A stretch of 64,000 nt of DNA from the NCBI GenBank assembly GCA_949825065.1, contig OX463844.1, positions 32,217,414-32,281,413 of the forward strand. Reading direction: 5' to 3'. This document shows positions 46,250 to 57,002 of this stretch, piece by piece. The position numbers and the translations under genes are program-made. The DNA is from Odontocerum albicorne. Its lineage: Eukaryota; Arthropoda; Insecta; Trichoptera; Odontoceridae. Below the pieces are notes generated by a model. That model searched no databases. It was not told the DNA's origin and worked only from the letters and a program-made list of their open reading frames with translations. How positions within the stretch are numbered: the stretch's first letter is position 1; every line of letters starts with the position of its first letter.

Positions 46250-46453
46250 TTAACGACAAACAGGATTCCGTACGCAACACCTTCTCATCATGACCCCATT
46301 ACCTCTCAAATTGATCGCCGGCTTCATGCTGGTATCCAGCGACAGATAAGCGACATCTTTACCGGCCGTCAGTTTGTTTACCGCCACACCGGAGGCTTCA
46401 AGCCTTTTTCTCTCCTTATCAAGAAGAAAGTAAACATTTGATTTCTTCCACAT
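46250..46453 (-). CDS. Candidate coding segment with bacterial-like composition, unrecognised
   Basis: 67 codons from ATG (complement of 46451-46453). The product begins MWKKSNVYFLLDKERKRLEA, continues SGVAVNKLTAGKDVAYLSLD and ends TSMKPAINLRGNGVMMRRCC plus a short tail. About 130 bp of it is far richer in G+C and CpG than the surroundings and uses codons such as CTG, GCC and GGT. I recognise no family. Possible explanations are a host exon, a transposon piece or a small horizontally acquired fragment. Confidence 0.28.
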   Translation of the reverse strand: MWKKSNVYFLLDKERKRLEASGVAVNKLTAGKDVAYLSLDTSMKPAINLRGNGVMMRRCCVRNPVCR

Positions 46454-46543
46454 ACGATGTTAACAAAGTGCGCATCATTAAAGTGTTAAAAATGCTCTAC
46501 AAACGACTCAGAAACCTCTACCTGTTATGTATTATGTTTTGTG

Positions 46544-46831
46544 ATGTTGCGTTTTTTTGTCAGTGCACTACCTGTTCGCCCAGACAATGGAGGCAATTTG
46601 GTAAAATATTGTGATAAGTGTATCGACGGACGCCGCTCTCGTGAGATGGACGATAAGTTAATGATTGATGAGGATATAGATGCTGAAGACGAGATTATTT
46701 ATGATGAAGATGACGTGGGGGAGGAAGGCGATCTTTTCGAGGGAGATATAGACCTCGGTGATGAATATATTCTCAACTCGACGGTGAGACGAATTAGAAT
46801 TCATCAATCTTTTGCACCTTTGTCTGATTAG
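46544..46831 (+). CDS. Candidate acidic exon or ORF, unrecognised
   Basis: ATG 46544 to TAG 46831. After a hydrophobic start (MLRFFVSALPVRPDNGG) comes KYCDKCIDGRRSREMDD, a strongly acidic run (DEDIDAEDEIIYDEDDVGEE), and STVRRIRIHQSFAPLSD. The composition is coding-like. A good splice acceptor (TTTTTTTGTCAG, ending at 46562) and a GTAAAA donor at 46599 allow a different reading as a ~37-bp micro-exon, so the boundaries are uncertain. Confidence 0.3.
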   Translation: MLRFFVSALPVRPDNGGNLVKYCDKCIDGRRSREMDDKLMIDEDIDAEDEIIYDEDDVGEEGDLFEGDIDLGDEYILNSTVRRIRIHQSFAPLSD

Positions 46832-48028
46832 GTAGAAAGAACCGACACTCGATAACGGAGAATATCCAGAGGCGATCATTAATTCACTTCTAGAAGGACA
46901 GAACGCTTCACGTAGGCATTTTAATTAGCAAATTGGCTTAATGCACTTGTAATGATCATCAAGGAAAACTTACGTATACTTATCCTCGTCATACGTCAAA
47001 TGTTTTATTTTCTTTCTTATATGTGTATTGCAAATCAGGCATTGAATAGAAAATTCCCCTTTTTTTAAATATTTAACATATGTTATGCAGTTCTAATAAG
47101 TTTTTAAATTAAAATATATTTTTCTTCAAATATTAAAATAGAAAATATACGGTGGTTATATATAAAAAAAACTAAGTTTATAATGTAAATTTTAAAAAGT
47201 TACGAGAGTAAAAAATCAAAACTTATGTTAAGTCTCAACATTCTGAGTCTTTGTTTATATTCAATACTTTTTTTAAATGATCTTATTTTGAAAAAATATT
47301 TGTAATAAATTTATAAACAGGTGTCATTGAACAAACTTTAAAACATTAAAACAACTTCTTGTTATTTAATACACACCATGCATTTACATTGTTTATACTG
47401 CATTACGAGGATGATCGGCTTTAAAAAAAAATCTCTCTCTCTTTCTGCTGTAAGTAAAAATATGACTTCAATATTTAATTAATAAAAGATTTGGTTTTAT
47501 TTTGGTGATAACTAGAGATACGAGTACATATATTAATATATTTCTGGTATCAAATATTTGAAACGTTGTCAAATCTGACATCGGCAGGTATTTTAATTAA
47601 CATGTTGAAAAATTTATGACACGAAATCTGTAAAGGCTACTGGATAGTTAGTTACATGTATATGTTCCCAAAAGTGATGCCCTATCAATCGATTTTTTTA
47701 AGTGAATTTATCACAAACGAACTCGTATAAGTTAAAATGTCTAGATATTTTCAATTTTTTTTCTGAGAATTAAACATAATTCAAAATGTATAAAATTATT
47801 TACAAAACATAATTGATTCTAGAAATTTGTTACTTCTTATTTATAAACGGTCATTAATTTCGATGTTGCATTTTTCGTGGGAATAAAAATATAAAAATAC
47901 AGTCTGCGTGACCAATCCAAGCCGTTAAAGAAAACGCGACAAAACGTGAATGCGAATTGAATAAATCTCAATTATCGAACTGCTAATCGCTACTATTATT
48001 TTAACGTAATATTGTTTTGAAACGAAAA
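46832..48028. other. AT-rich noncoding stretch
   Basis: Nothing recognised. Octamer at 47519. Confidence 0.5.
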
Positions 48029-48228
48029 NNNNNNNNNNNNNNNNNNNNNNNNNNNNNNNNNNNNNNNNNNNNNNNNNNNNNNNNNNNNNNNNNNNNNNNN
48101 NNNNNNNNNNNNNNNNNNNNNNNNNNNNNNNNNNNNNNNNNNNNNNNNNNNNNNNNNNNNNNNNNNNNNNNNNNNNNNNNNNNNNNNNNNNNNNNNNNNN
48201 NNNNNNNNNNNNNNNNNNNNNNNNNNNN
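48029..48228. other. Assembly gap (200 N)
   Basis: Exactly 200 undetermined bases, a conventional placeholder length, directly before a long (AT)n run that probably caused it. Confidence 0.99.
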
Positions 48229-48634
<406 letters not shown>

Positions 48635-48939
48635 TATATATATTTTTTGAAATATTTTTAACCTATCAATATTTGAATCACGAGTAAGAACTCCCTTAAG
48701 GAGAAATTGTCCTTTTGTTATTTCATTTTTTCCGAAACGGTTTTTTGCGCATATTCTTGTATCACATACTGAAAATTGTTTTTTATTGATTGAATCGTGT
48801 GGAGGTTAAAAATTATAAAACCTCCATACTAAAATATGTCGAAATAAAGTAGTTAGCACATGTTTAAAAAAAACATGAGTATGTTGCTTTATTCAACAAT
48901 AAATAAATGGGTTTAAAAATATAGAAACAATTATTTTCT

Positions 48940-49360
48940 ACTTACTTCAAATAACCATAAAATCAGGGATCGCCAGAAGATTAATGCTCTTGAGATGTGG
49001 TACTGGAGGCGGTTGATCAGTGTACCCTGATCAATCGTCTCCAGCACGACAAGCTCAAGATTCAGTACTATCAAAATTGAATTTAAAAGAACAGTTGTAA
49101 TCGACTTTTCGGTTAACAATTTGGTGATATTTCGAGTGAAGAATCAAAGAGACTTATTTTTCAAGGAAGGATTGATAGAACGCGGGTCGTGGTTGATTTC
49201 CAACTCGTTCGTCAAATCCAGATAAAATTGGGACACACCTTTTATTGTAAGGATGCATCAGTTAGGCTGAGGACTGCACGAAATGAAGACAAGTAGACCA
49301 CTCTGGCAAGAGTTGGGAATGGTATGGATTTGTTATTAGAGGAGCCATCTGTGGGTTAGT
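48940..49360 (+). mobile_element. LINE 3' fragment, another family
   Basis: Pieces of the C-terminus in plus frames: INALEMWYWRRLISVP (an E-M-W-x-W-R-R-L motif common in this position), then EESKRLIFQGRIDRTR, a QIKL segment, KDASVRLRTARNEDK and ARVGNGMD. The order matches the tail of LINE ORFs. Stops are frequent. An imperfect hairpin at 49003-49044 overlaps the first piece. Confidence 0.6.
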
Positions 49361-49707
49361 CCCGGGAATTGTTGATTAATACGTTATTTTCTATATAATA
49401 CGAAAATAAAACATTTTTTTTTTCAAATTGAATATGAAATCTTCACATCATATTTTGTCCTCTCAACACTTTTTCTACCCGTTTTAGTGCTGTGTTGTTA
49501 CTCCACTGTTGGTGCGGTGCATATATCCATATGGCAGCTTAATGTGGTAGGCGGATACTGTAGCGTTATACATTGCCGACTTCACTTGAAGTATTTTATC
49601 ATATAATCTTATAAGAAGTCAAAGCAAACCCTAAATATTTATCTTTTGACAGAATTAAAAAAAAATTAAAGTAGTCATAAAAACTATACAGAGAAGACTT
49701 ATTGTAT

Positions 49708-49912
49708 TACACTTTCGTTGTAAACAGTTTTGTTAACCTGGTGGGATTATTGCCATGTGGAAATCTCTACCAACCAACCAGAAAAATGTTCAAGAGGCTT
49801 TAAGTGAAAAACAAACTGGAATCGTTAAAAATCTGGGTTACAACGAAAATTGGACCAACCTCTTCCAGGTTGGGAGACAAACGCCATACCAACTAGGCCA
49901 CGAAGGTCGTAT
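49708..49912 (-). mobile_element. SINE S2, near full length, minus strand
   Basis: TTACACTTTCGTTGTAAACA, TTAACCTGGTGGGATTATTG, CCATGTGGAAATCTCTACC, AACCAACCAGAAAAATGTTC, AAGAGGCTTTAAGTG, AAACTGGAATCGTTAAAAA, and the reversed head through ACTAGGCCACGAAGG. The clearest S2 copy. Confidence 0.88.
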
Positions 49913-49974
49913 GTACTGTTGAAAATACACTTGTCCATTATTGAAAAAGAGAATTCTCAGATGGTTTAGTTATT

Positions 49975-50215
49975 TCTAACGTGCCTGAATACGTAAGACT
50001 TGTAGACAAAGAAACATAAAGTTAAACCAAGTAAGTGTTATTTGTTCAGAAAAAATGTAAGGTGTAAACAAATCGAAAGTGGTGCGCTCCTTTAATTTTT
50101 ATAAGGAGATATATAGATATGAAGGGGATAGATACGAAGGAAGTACGTATATCGTGTTAGGAAAGTGTGGCACCTCATCCTCTCTGTCAACGTTAACAAG
50201 AAAACGTATGTATGT
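49975..50215 (+). mobile_element. LINE A 3' fragment
   Basis: Nucleotide match only: ACAAAGAAACATAAAGTTAAACC, AAGTAAGTGTTAT, AGATATATAGATATGAAG, TATATCGTGTTAGGAAAGTG, followed by a (GTAT)n end. Frame destroyed. Confidence 0.5.
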
Positions 50216-50924
50216 GTATTAAATATAAATTATGCTGATAAAAAAACATCAATTATCAATAATTCTTGGCAAAACATTTACTTCATGGACAACATATTAA
50301 TCTCAATATTTAATACATAGTTTACGGTGTGCACAAATTTGTGCGTTTCAGAAACCGTCTATTGCCACGGTGTGCACATATTTATGCATTTCGGTTACGT
50401 TCAACTTCATACATAAAAAACACAAACTTCTTATTTCTACTATCGTATTTGCTTTGCTTATTATATATTTTTTAATAAACATATTTTTATTAAACAATAT
50501 AGTATTTTTAATAAACACCCTCGTAAACAATGGGTTTTAAGAACATTTCTTGCAAAACGCATCATTCGCTGAACTTTTTTAGGTAGATATCGATAAAATA
50601 CTACATATTGCAAATAATCTCATGTCACAACTACTATAAAAAAGGTTATATACATACTTATTTATTTCATGCGAATAATGAAATGTCAATAGAATAGTGC
50701 AATTTGTTCGAGAGAAATGGTAGAGTACATACTCGTACAGGGTATCATAAATCGAGAAATATACTTTACACAGACAAAATCTACCTGATGCTTACGACCA
50801 GTGCTTTTCTTTTTTCAGCTTTAATCAAACGTATAGAGTTAGCTTTCGTAAACACTTAAAAACCTTATGCTATTTATTCCATTCATACTAAACATGCGCC
50901 AATGTTGTTGCATCTTCACGTGCG
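50216..50924. other. AT-rich noncoding stretch
   Basis: Nothing recognised. Octamer at 50730. Confidence 0.5.
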
Positions 50925-51080
50925 GTAGTATTGCTAACACGTGCAATTACGAACAACGAGTTCCGTGTGTATTCCAGTACAATTAAGCACGAAATCTAAG
51001 CCCGAAAACACAGTAAATAGGACCGAAGACACTTATGTCTCGCAATCACGCTCTTCAATACGTCTGAATCACAATTTCAC
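50925..51080 (+). mobile_element. SINE S1, 3' half
   Basis: GTAGTATTGCTAACACGTGC, AATTACGAACAACGAGTTCC, GACCGAAGACACTTATGTCT, CACGCTCTTCAATACGTCTG. The head is missing. Confidence 0.75.
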
Positions 51081-51529
51081 AATAAGTCAAAGGGATCCAC
51101 CGTACGAATGACTGAATGAATTGATAATACGATTCAGTTCTTAATCCCCAACAACAATAACAATTACACGCGATAATATAAAGACTTGGATAATTATTTT
51201 TCAGCGGATAATTCAGATCGGAGTTATATATACGAGTATATTTGACATACGCATAATGCACAATCCGAGCTCAGAACCGTTCCCTTTCAGGCATTAAGGA
51301 TAAATGGTAACACGTGCTGTGTCCAATCACAAGTTTGTTACGCTCGTGCTGATTTCATGGTATATCCGGAAGAGATAACTATGATTTTCTAACAACCATT
51401 TCAGCTGACCGCGTGGGTGATTATTTAACTGAATCTCTCGATTTGTATGACAAAATAATCCATCTTAGGACTATCTTGGTTAAGGGATAAAAATGTTCAG
51501 TCAATTATTAAATTACTGGTTTCAGTTGC

Positions 51530-51640
51530 CTCAGCATATTTGAATTGGCAATAAAGACGTATGAAAAAATGTGAGCGGGTGAACTCGAAACCCCTGAGTA
51601 GAAGTCAAATATGTTACCAACTAGACCATGGAGGTCGTCA
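51530..51640 (-). mobile_element. SINE S1 fragment, minus strand
   Basis: Hairpin arm CAGCATATTTGAATTGGC joined to the reversed head (CTCGAAACCCCTGAG, ACCAACTAGACCATGGAGG). The body is deleted. Confidence 0.65.
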
Positions 51641-51954
51641 ATACTTTTGATATAATTATCACAAATTTGTCAGCAACATAATCAAAATAATAATACAATT
51701 GTTTTTTCCGAAGCATTGCCGCTTATTCTCATATTTTATCTATATTATTATCCATTCAGATACTTTCTCATTTTTTCCTGAATACTTGGATATCGAGTTA
51801 TTACAAACGTCTAGATTTTATAGTAAGATTATCTCGAGATTTTGATAGCACCGATATTCCACGAAATTTATCAAATTATTTAATTCGTTCTAAACAATCA
51901 AAAACATATTTTATGGATGTATGTTTAAATAACTCAGATATAATTTTCTCTTTC

Positions 51955-52203
51955 TTTCGTGTGCTAATCTATCCAAATTTCTTATTTGGACATATTGAAG
52001 AACGTGACCGGGAGACAATATTGTCTTCAGCCCCAGTAATCGAGCCTTTGAACTCGAAGTTCGTCATGTCAGGCCTCAACACACACATGCGCGACGCTTG
52101 CAAGTATTATTTCCAGGAAAACTGGTTTATCATAATCTTGGATACCATCGAGAATCAAACCCGAAACCCATGGGAGAAAATAAACTGCCTTACCAGTTAA
52201 ATC
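51955..52203 (-). mobile_element. SINE S1 copy, minus strand
   Basis: TCCAAATTTCTTATTTGGAC hairpin, ATATTGAAGAACGTGACCG, GGAGACAATATTGTCTTCAG, GAACTCGAAGTTCGTCATG, TCAGGCCTCAACACACACAT, and the reversed head with AATCAAACCCGAAACCC. Well preserved. Confidence 0.82.
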
Positions 52204-52446
52204 GTTATTATAATATATTATTTAATTTTGAGAACGTTCGTATTAACGTGAAATACAATTAATTAATGAGTGAAATAAAATTAAATATAAAAAAGTTTTC
52301 AGAAAAAAATCCTAGTAAGAATCCCTCTGTTTACAAAAAGGTGAACTTTTCTATTACGTACAATATCTAATAGATGTCCTCAATAGAATTTTATTCTATC
52401 TTCAACTTTCAAATCTGATACATTTTTTCCATTATCTGCTTTTCAG

Positions 52447-52634
52447 ATGTTCGGCTCCAGTAGGGTGGAATCCAAAACGTGGTAGAATAGATGTCTCACT
52501 TGGAGGAAGAAACTGTCTTTCCCGCCGAGGAACGGTGCAACATGAACTTCTGCATGCTCTTGGATTTTGGCATGAACACTCACGAACAGATCGAGACAGT
52601 AACATCGTTATTCAATGGGACAACATTCTTGAAG
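52447..52634 (+). CDS. Astacin-family (M12A) zinc metalloprotease, one internal exon
   Basis: A 188-bp exon with a consensus acceptor (TTATCTGCTTTTCAG, ending 52446) and donor (GAAG|GTAAGA after 52634). It contributes one base to a split codon, then 62 codons. They read CSAPVGWNPKRGRIDVSLGG, then RNCLSRRGTVQ, then HELLHALGFWHEHSRTDRD, then SNIVIQWDNILE. The HExxHxxGxxHExxRxDRD block is the diagnostic astacin zinc site: three zinc-binding His, the catalytic Glu and the family-specific HExxRxDRD extension, all intact. Cys residues match the usual C-x-G / N-C-x-x-x-G positions. The signal/propeptide, the Met-turn (SxMHY) and any C-terminal domains must lie on exons not found here. A secreted or membrane-linked protease is expected for the family. 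Confidence 0.92.
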
Positions 52635-54180
52635 GTAAGAAAGATCATTCATCTAGTGATAAGAATAATCAATAATAAAATACCCATAATTCTTCATGCT
52701 GCCCTAATACAATTTATCTTAGTTATCAACCACTGAGACCTGCCAACAAGAACAACCTTGCGCGGTATCAAAATAATAAGTATGTTGAAGACTCGTTCGT
52801 ACACACGTATGAGTAACATAGCATCAACAGACGAAATATGAAACATATTATTGACTCAGAAATTTACTGAAGAAAATAAAAAGAGATAGATAATTATCAC
52901 TATGCGTCTTAAACGTGTTAACATATAAGATTCGCATACTTCTGCACAAATGTCTAAAATGAAGCTCGACTGTGTGGGGGAACATTCACCAACAACATTC
53001 GATATCTTCACTTTTATGATATCCTGATATAATTTCGTGAAGTTACTCAATCGCACCACCTTGCGTCGTCGTGCTATTGTCGAATTGAACTAGACGCGCA
53101 TGCCCATGAGTGCTTCTCCAACAAACCTGTATTCAATACTACTTTCAGACTTCTAGTACCCTAATAACAAAAGTTATCTTATTCCTCGACTACTCCGCCC
53201 GTTTAACCTTAGAATAAAGGAAATCGGCGCGCCGTTCGTTCCTTTTCATTTCTATTGAAATTGTTTGCGCCTCCGATGCTGCATTCTTTCCAAATTAAAA
53301 AATAATAATAAATCGAGATTAAAAAATAATCGACAAGCTTGCAAAAATCTTGGTGAAAAAAGCATTGTGTTTTTTTTCTTAGAAAAAAATAGTAGTCTCC
53401 GTTGTTTTTAGAAAAACCACAACATTTTGAAGAAATTGCTATTCGAAGATGAAGAAATTGCTATGCGAACTCGTATATGGTAATCTGATTCAGATGTTTC
53501 ATGTTTAAATTACGTACGTACACAAAAGAATAAAATAATATAAATAAATATATCATTTTAGTTAACTTCATAAAAATGTAATTTATTACTTACATACACA
53601 CAAAGAGCCAAATCAATCAAATGTGCTGTTTTTTTGCGAAAAATAATTTAAAAAATTCAGTTTATGAAAAAATCTGTAAAATCAATAAATTTTTTTCGTA
53701 ACTCGCAAGATTAATAAAATTATATTTATTTATCCCTATAAACATATTATAACTTGTTTTAACGTTTAACTATTTCTAAATAAACAAATAAAATATACTC
53801 GTAACGTAATAAAAAAATATGTTGGCAGTGCAAGGCCTCGTGGTTAACACGGTAGGTTATTTTTATTTTGTTTTACAATTTGATACAGGTTTAACTTAAT
53901 TTCATTAAAAAATGCATAGTATAAAAAAAATCCTTTTAGTAAGCTCAGTTGTTAGATAAATAACAAACGTATGTCAATCAAGGTGCCATTTTTCCTGTTA
54001 ATAATTTGTGTAATAGGCACGTCAACTCTTAAATCAATTAAGGAATCCAAGCATACACTTGTTAAGTTACATCGGTCAATTAATTGTACGAGAAATCAGA
54101 AGAGAAAATTAATTGTATTGCGAAATTTAAGGTAAAACTAGTGTGAAAATAAAAGTAAATGCGATATTTGGATGAATAAT
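52635..54180. other. Noncoding stretch, presumably astacin intron
   Basis: No further astacin exon could be recognised. A GC-richer patch at 53045-53280 lacks a protein-like frame. Octamer at 53796. Confidence 0.4.
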
Positions 54181-54785
54181 GAAAGATAAGACTGAGTTGA
54201 GAGATCTATTTGGGTAATATTTTCTCAAATGATGGAAGTGTTAGGAGGGATATCTAACGGCATGTAGTGTTAGGAAACAAAGTCAATGAATGGGGTAGTA
54301 AGACATACCATATATGCTCGAACCGGACAGTATCAAAGTATGTTAAGATAGCAACGTATCCAGCTCATTTCTACTACGCTCGAGCAATCTCATCTACAAC
54401 ATCACATACCTCGTTAGGACTGTAATCCATAATAGCATTTTGGTGCAAAACTTTGATGTACGGGAGTGAAACTTGAATGTGGAAAATGACTGATAGGAGC
54501 CGAATAAATGCTGTAAAAATGCGTGCACTGAGAAAAATGCACGGGGTGACAATCTATGGCAGAATACGGAATGAAGTGATTAGGGATGAATGTGAACTTA
54601 AGGTTGGTTGATGTTTTGATCAAGATTAAGAAGAGCACGCTGAGATGGTTTAAGCATATGGAACGAATGAAAGAAGAAAGACTTACAAAACAAATATAAA
54701 GTGTAAATGTGAGTGGAAGGCGTGTCAGAGGAAGACCAAAGAAAGTATGATTGGATCAAGTGGATGATATTTTCATTCACTTGAG
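54181..54785 (+). mobile_element. LINE A fragment, longest sense copy
   Basis: From the end of the RT region: DLFG, NIFSNDGSVRRDI, then TLMYGSET with a stop in place of Trp, WKMTDRSRINAVKMRALRKM, HGVTIYGRIRNEVIRDECEL, and in other frames KKSTLRWF-like, ERMKEERLTKQI-like and GRRVRGRPKKV-like blocks to a W-x-DQVDDI segment. This gives the clearest domain order of family A. Several stops and frameshifts. Confidence 0.8.
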
Positions 54786-55619
54786 TCATAACCCGTTCTT
54801 TCAAAAACTTAACGTCCTGTAAAATAATATAATATCCGATAAAATATGAATAATAACATCGTTGGACAAACTGATTCTTCTGAAAATTTCATTAAATTGT
54901 ATATATTATCGGGTCTACCATGTGCTAACAAGTAATATGATGCAACAGAAACATAAAACTATATTTCTTGAATTAAATACGGAAAGAGGCATTGTCAGTT
55001 ATAATTTTAATGAACTTTAAGCAAAGCAGATTATGCAATTTTCTAGATAGCCGTCAGCCATTTCTTGTCAGTTCTGTACTTAAGCATATGAGAAGTATAA
55101 CTTTCTCGACCACTTGGAATCACTTTCAATCAGATAAAATTATGAAAAGTTCAAAAGAAGCAATCCAAATGGTAATTTAGAGCAGAGCTAGCACATACTA
55201 TATTATATATTATTGCAGAATCAGCCTCAATCGATTCGTTTGAGTATTCGATGTTTTAGGTCACAGTCGACATTTTCGACGTATTCGAAATATTTTCAAT
55301 GTTTTGCGGTTTATTTCGGATATTGGACATTGTTTTAAATACCATATATATATTTTAAAGTTATGAAGTATTTTTGGAACTTTTCAAATATAAATTATTG
55401 ATTTTCAAAATGTCAATGGAGTTTTGGAACGGAGAAAATCAGATTTTTATGTTCAATAAAAACATTGCAATTTTAATATATACTATAGATACATTTCCCG
55501 TCTATTTTTTTTTAAATTTAGGAGTATACTCAACGTATTGAAATTTTCTTTCTTGATATGTATTTTAATTATCAACATGAAAATAAGAATTTATTTGAAA
55601 TATATTTTACCTTTGACAA
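54786..55619. other. AT-rich noncoding stretch
   Basis: Nothing recognised. Confidence 0.5.
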
Positions 55620-55830
55620 CTTTCGTGCCCTAGTTGGTAAGGCACCTATCTTCCAACAAGGGATTACGGATTTGATTCACGTTAGAACCCAGATTTTTTA
55701 AAAGGGTTTCAATATGGATTCCACTTAAGGCCTCTTTAAAATATTTCTGGTTAGTTGTGAGATTGCTACATTGCAATAATTCTTTCAGGTTACACTGCAT
55801 ACAACGAAAATGTAACACAATACTTTTTGC
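55620..55830 (+). mobile_element. SINE S2 copy, plus strand
   Basis: Head GTGCCCTAGTTGGTAAGGCA, body TGGATTCCACTTAAGGCCTC, TTCTGGTTAGTTGTGAGATTG, and terminus TACAACGAAAATGTAACAC. Confidence 0.82.
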
Positions 55831-56589
55831 ATTCGCAAAAAATTGCCCTGATTTTATATGTGTGTACTCTTTGCAAATTCGTACTGAGGAAATAAAATAT
55901 TTGGTTTCGTATTGCAAAGTTTAGAACGAATATTGATGCTTCAACTACTTTTGACGCTTCTCATTTGTATAGTTTTAATTAAATTACCCTCTGGCGTTTA
56001 TTATCTTTACACCATTAACAGAGCAACGAGTAGATTATACCTTAAGTCTTAATTGTGTAATCAAAAAGTTTATTAAATTGCACACTATTCGAGACACGTT
56101 AAATGAGTATGCTTTACAAATACATGTCAGTGTCTTATAACATAAATAATGTAATATTGATCTATGAATAAACACGATAAATTATTTCAACATTTGTTTA
56201 TTTAATTCGCAATTTTTATAAGCTTTGGGGCACAAATTCACAGTTAAACCATACCAGTAAATATTAATTCTTAACAATTTTTTACTGACGAAATAAATAT
56301 TTTAAGCTAAGTTTCCTATAAATTTATCGTAGCTCTCTTAAATAAGGGAGTCACGTGGTTTTAATACCTCATTTTGGAATGTTTGATGTCCATCGTGAAA
56401 TTTTAAGTTTAGAAACTAGTATATAAGCTGGACTATAAATTGGGATCTTGGACATGTGTTATATGATAAATTAAAATATGTTGAATTCATTTGAGTTGCT
56501 ACATTGATTTTTACGTTAATAAATTCTAATAGTGCTCGAGAAATTTATCAATGTACGTGCACATTTGACTTTTAATCAACGTAAACCAT
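55831..56589. other. AT-rich noncoding stretch
   Basis: Nothing recognised. Confidence 0.5.
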
Positions 56590-56820
56590 GTGGTCAATTT
56601 CAAAACACTTCCAGGAATTTATCTCTTGAGAATGCCTCCAGCAGTCACTACAACCCACTGCAGCTGCATCCCTGGAAACGGTTCTTCCACCTCAGATACG
56701 GACGCCCTCTTGGTCTGCTCACTATGGGTGTTCACTTCAGAACTGCCTTGCATGTCCTCAAATTGTCCATTCCTGGGATATGTCTGCCCAATTCGTAAAA
56801 GGAGAAACTCCAGCTAGCGC
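56590..56820 (-). pseudogene. GC-rich coding-like block, unrecognised
   Basis: About 50% G+C within AT-rich flanks. A minus frame is open from just after a TAG at about 56809-56811 to about 56625. It reads LRIGQTYPRNGQFEDM, QGSSEVNTHSEQTKRASVSE, VEEPFPGMQLQWVVVTAGGI and LKR. The plus strand has two overlapping open frames (56532-56798 and 56590-56817), one of them Cys-rich. I favour the minus strand from its composition, but the family is unknown; a fragment of an older mobile element or an exon are both possible. Confidence 0.25.
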
Positions 56821-56847
56821 GTTAACCTCTCGCTTTAAATAACATTT

Positions 56848-57002
56848 CCGTTGTGTATAATACGACCTATACCATATAGCGATTTCTTCCAACCAACTAG
56901 AAATATGTATATTGACAGAGTGGGATAATTTATTTTTTGAGTTCCATCGGGAATCAAATGCGGTTCGAAAGTCAAGTGTTTTAGTAACTAGGATACGAAA
57001 GT
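56848..57002 (-). mobile_element. SINE S2 copy, minus strand, diverged
   Basis: TTCCGTTGTGTATAATACGA, CCTATACCATATAGCGATTT, CTTCCAACCAACTAGAAATA, GAGTTCCATCGGGAATCAAA and the reversed head through AACTAGGATACG. Confidence 0.7.

Noticed and set aside
53045..53280. GC-richer patch downstream of the astacin exon as a further exon
   Set aside because: No frame shows astacin, EGF, CUB or ShK-type cysteine patterns and no suitable splice sites were seen.
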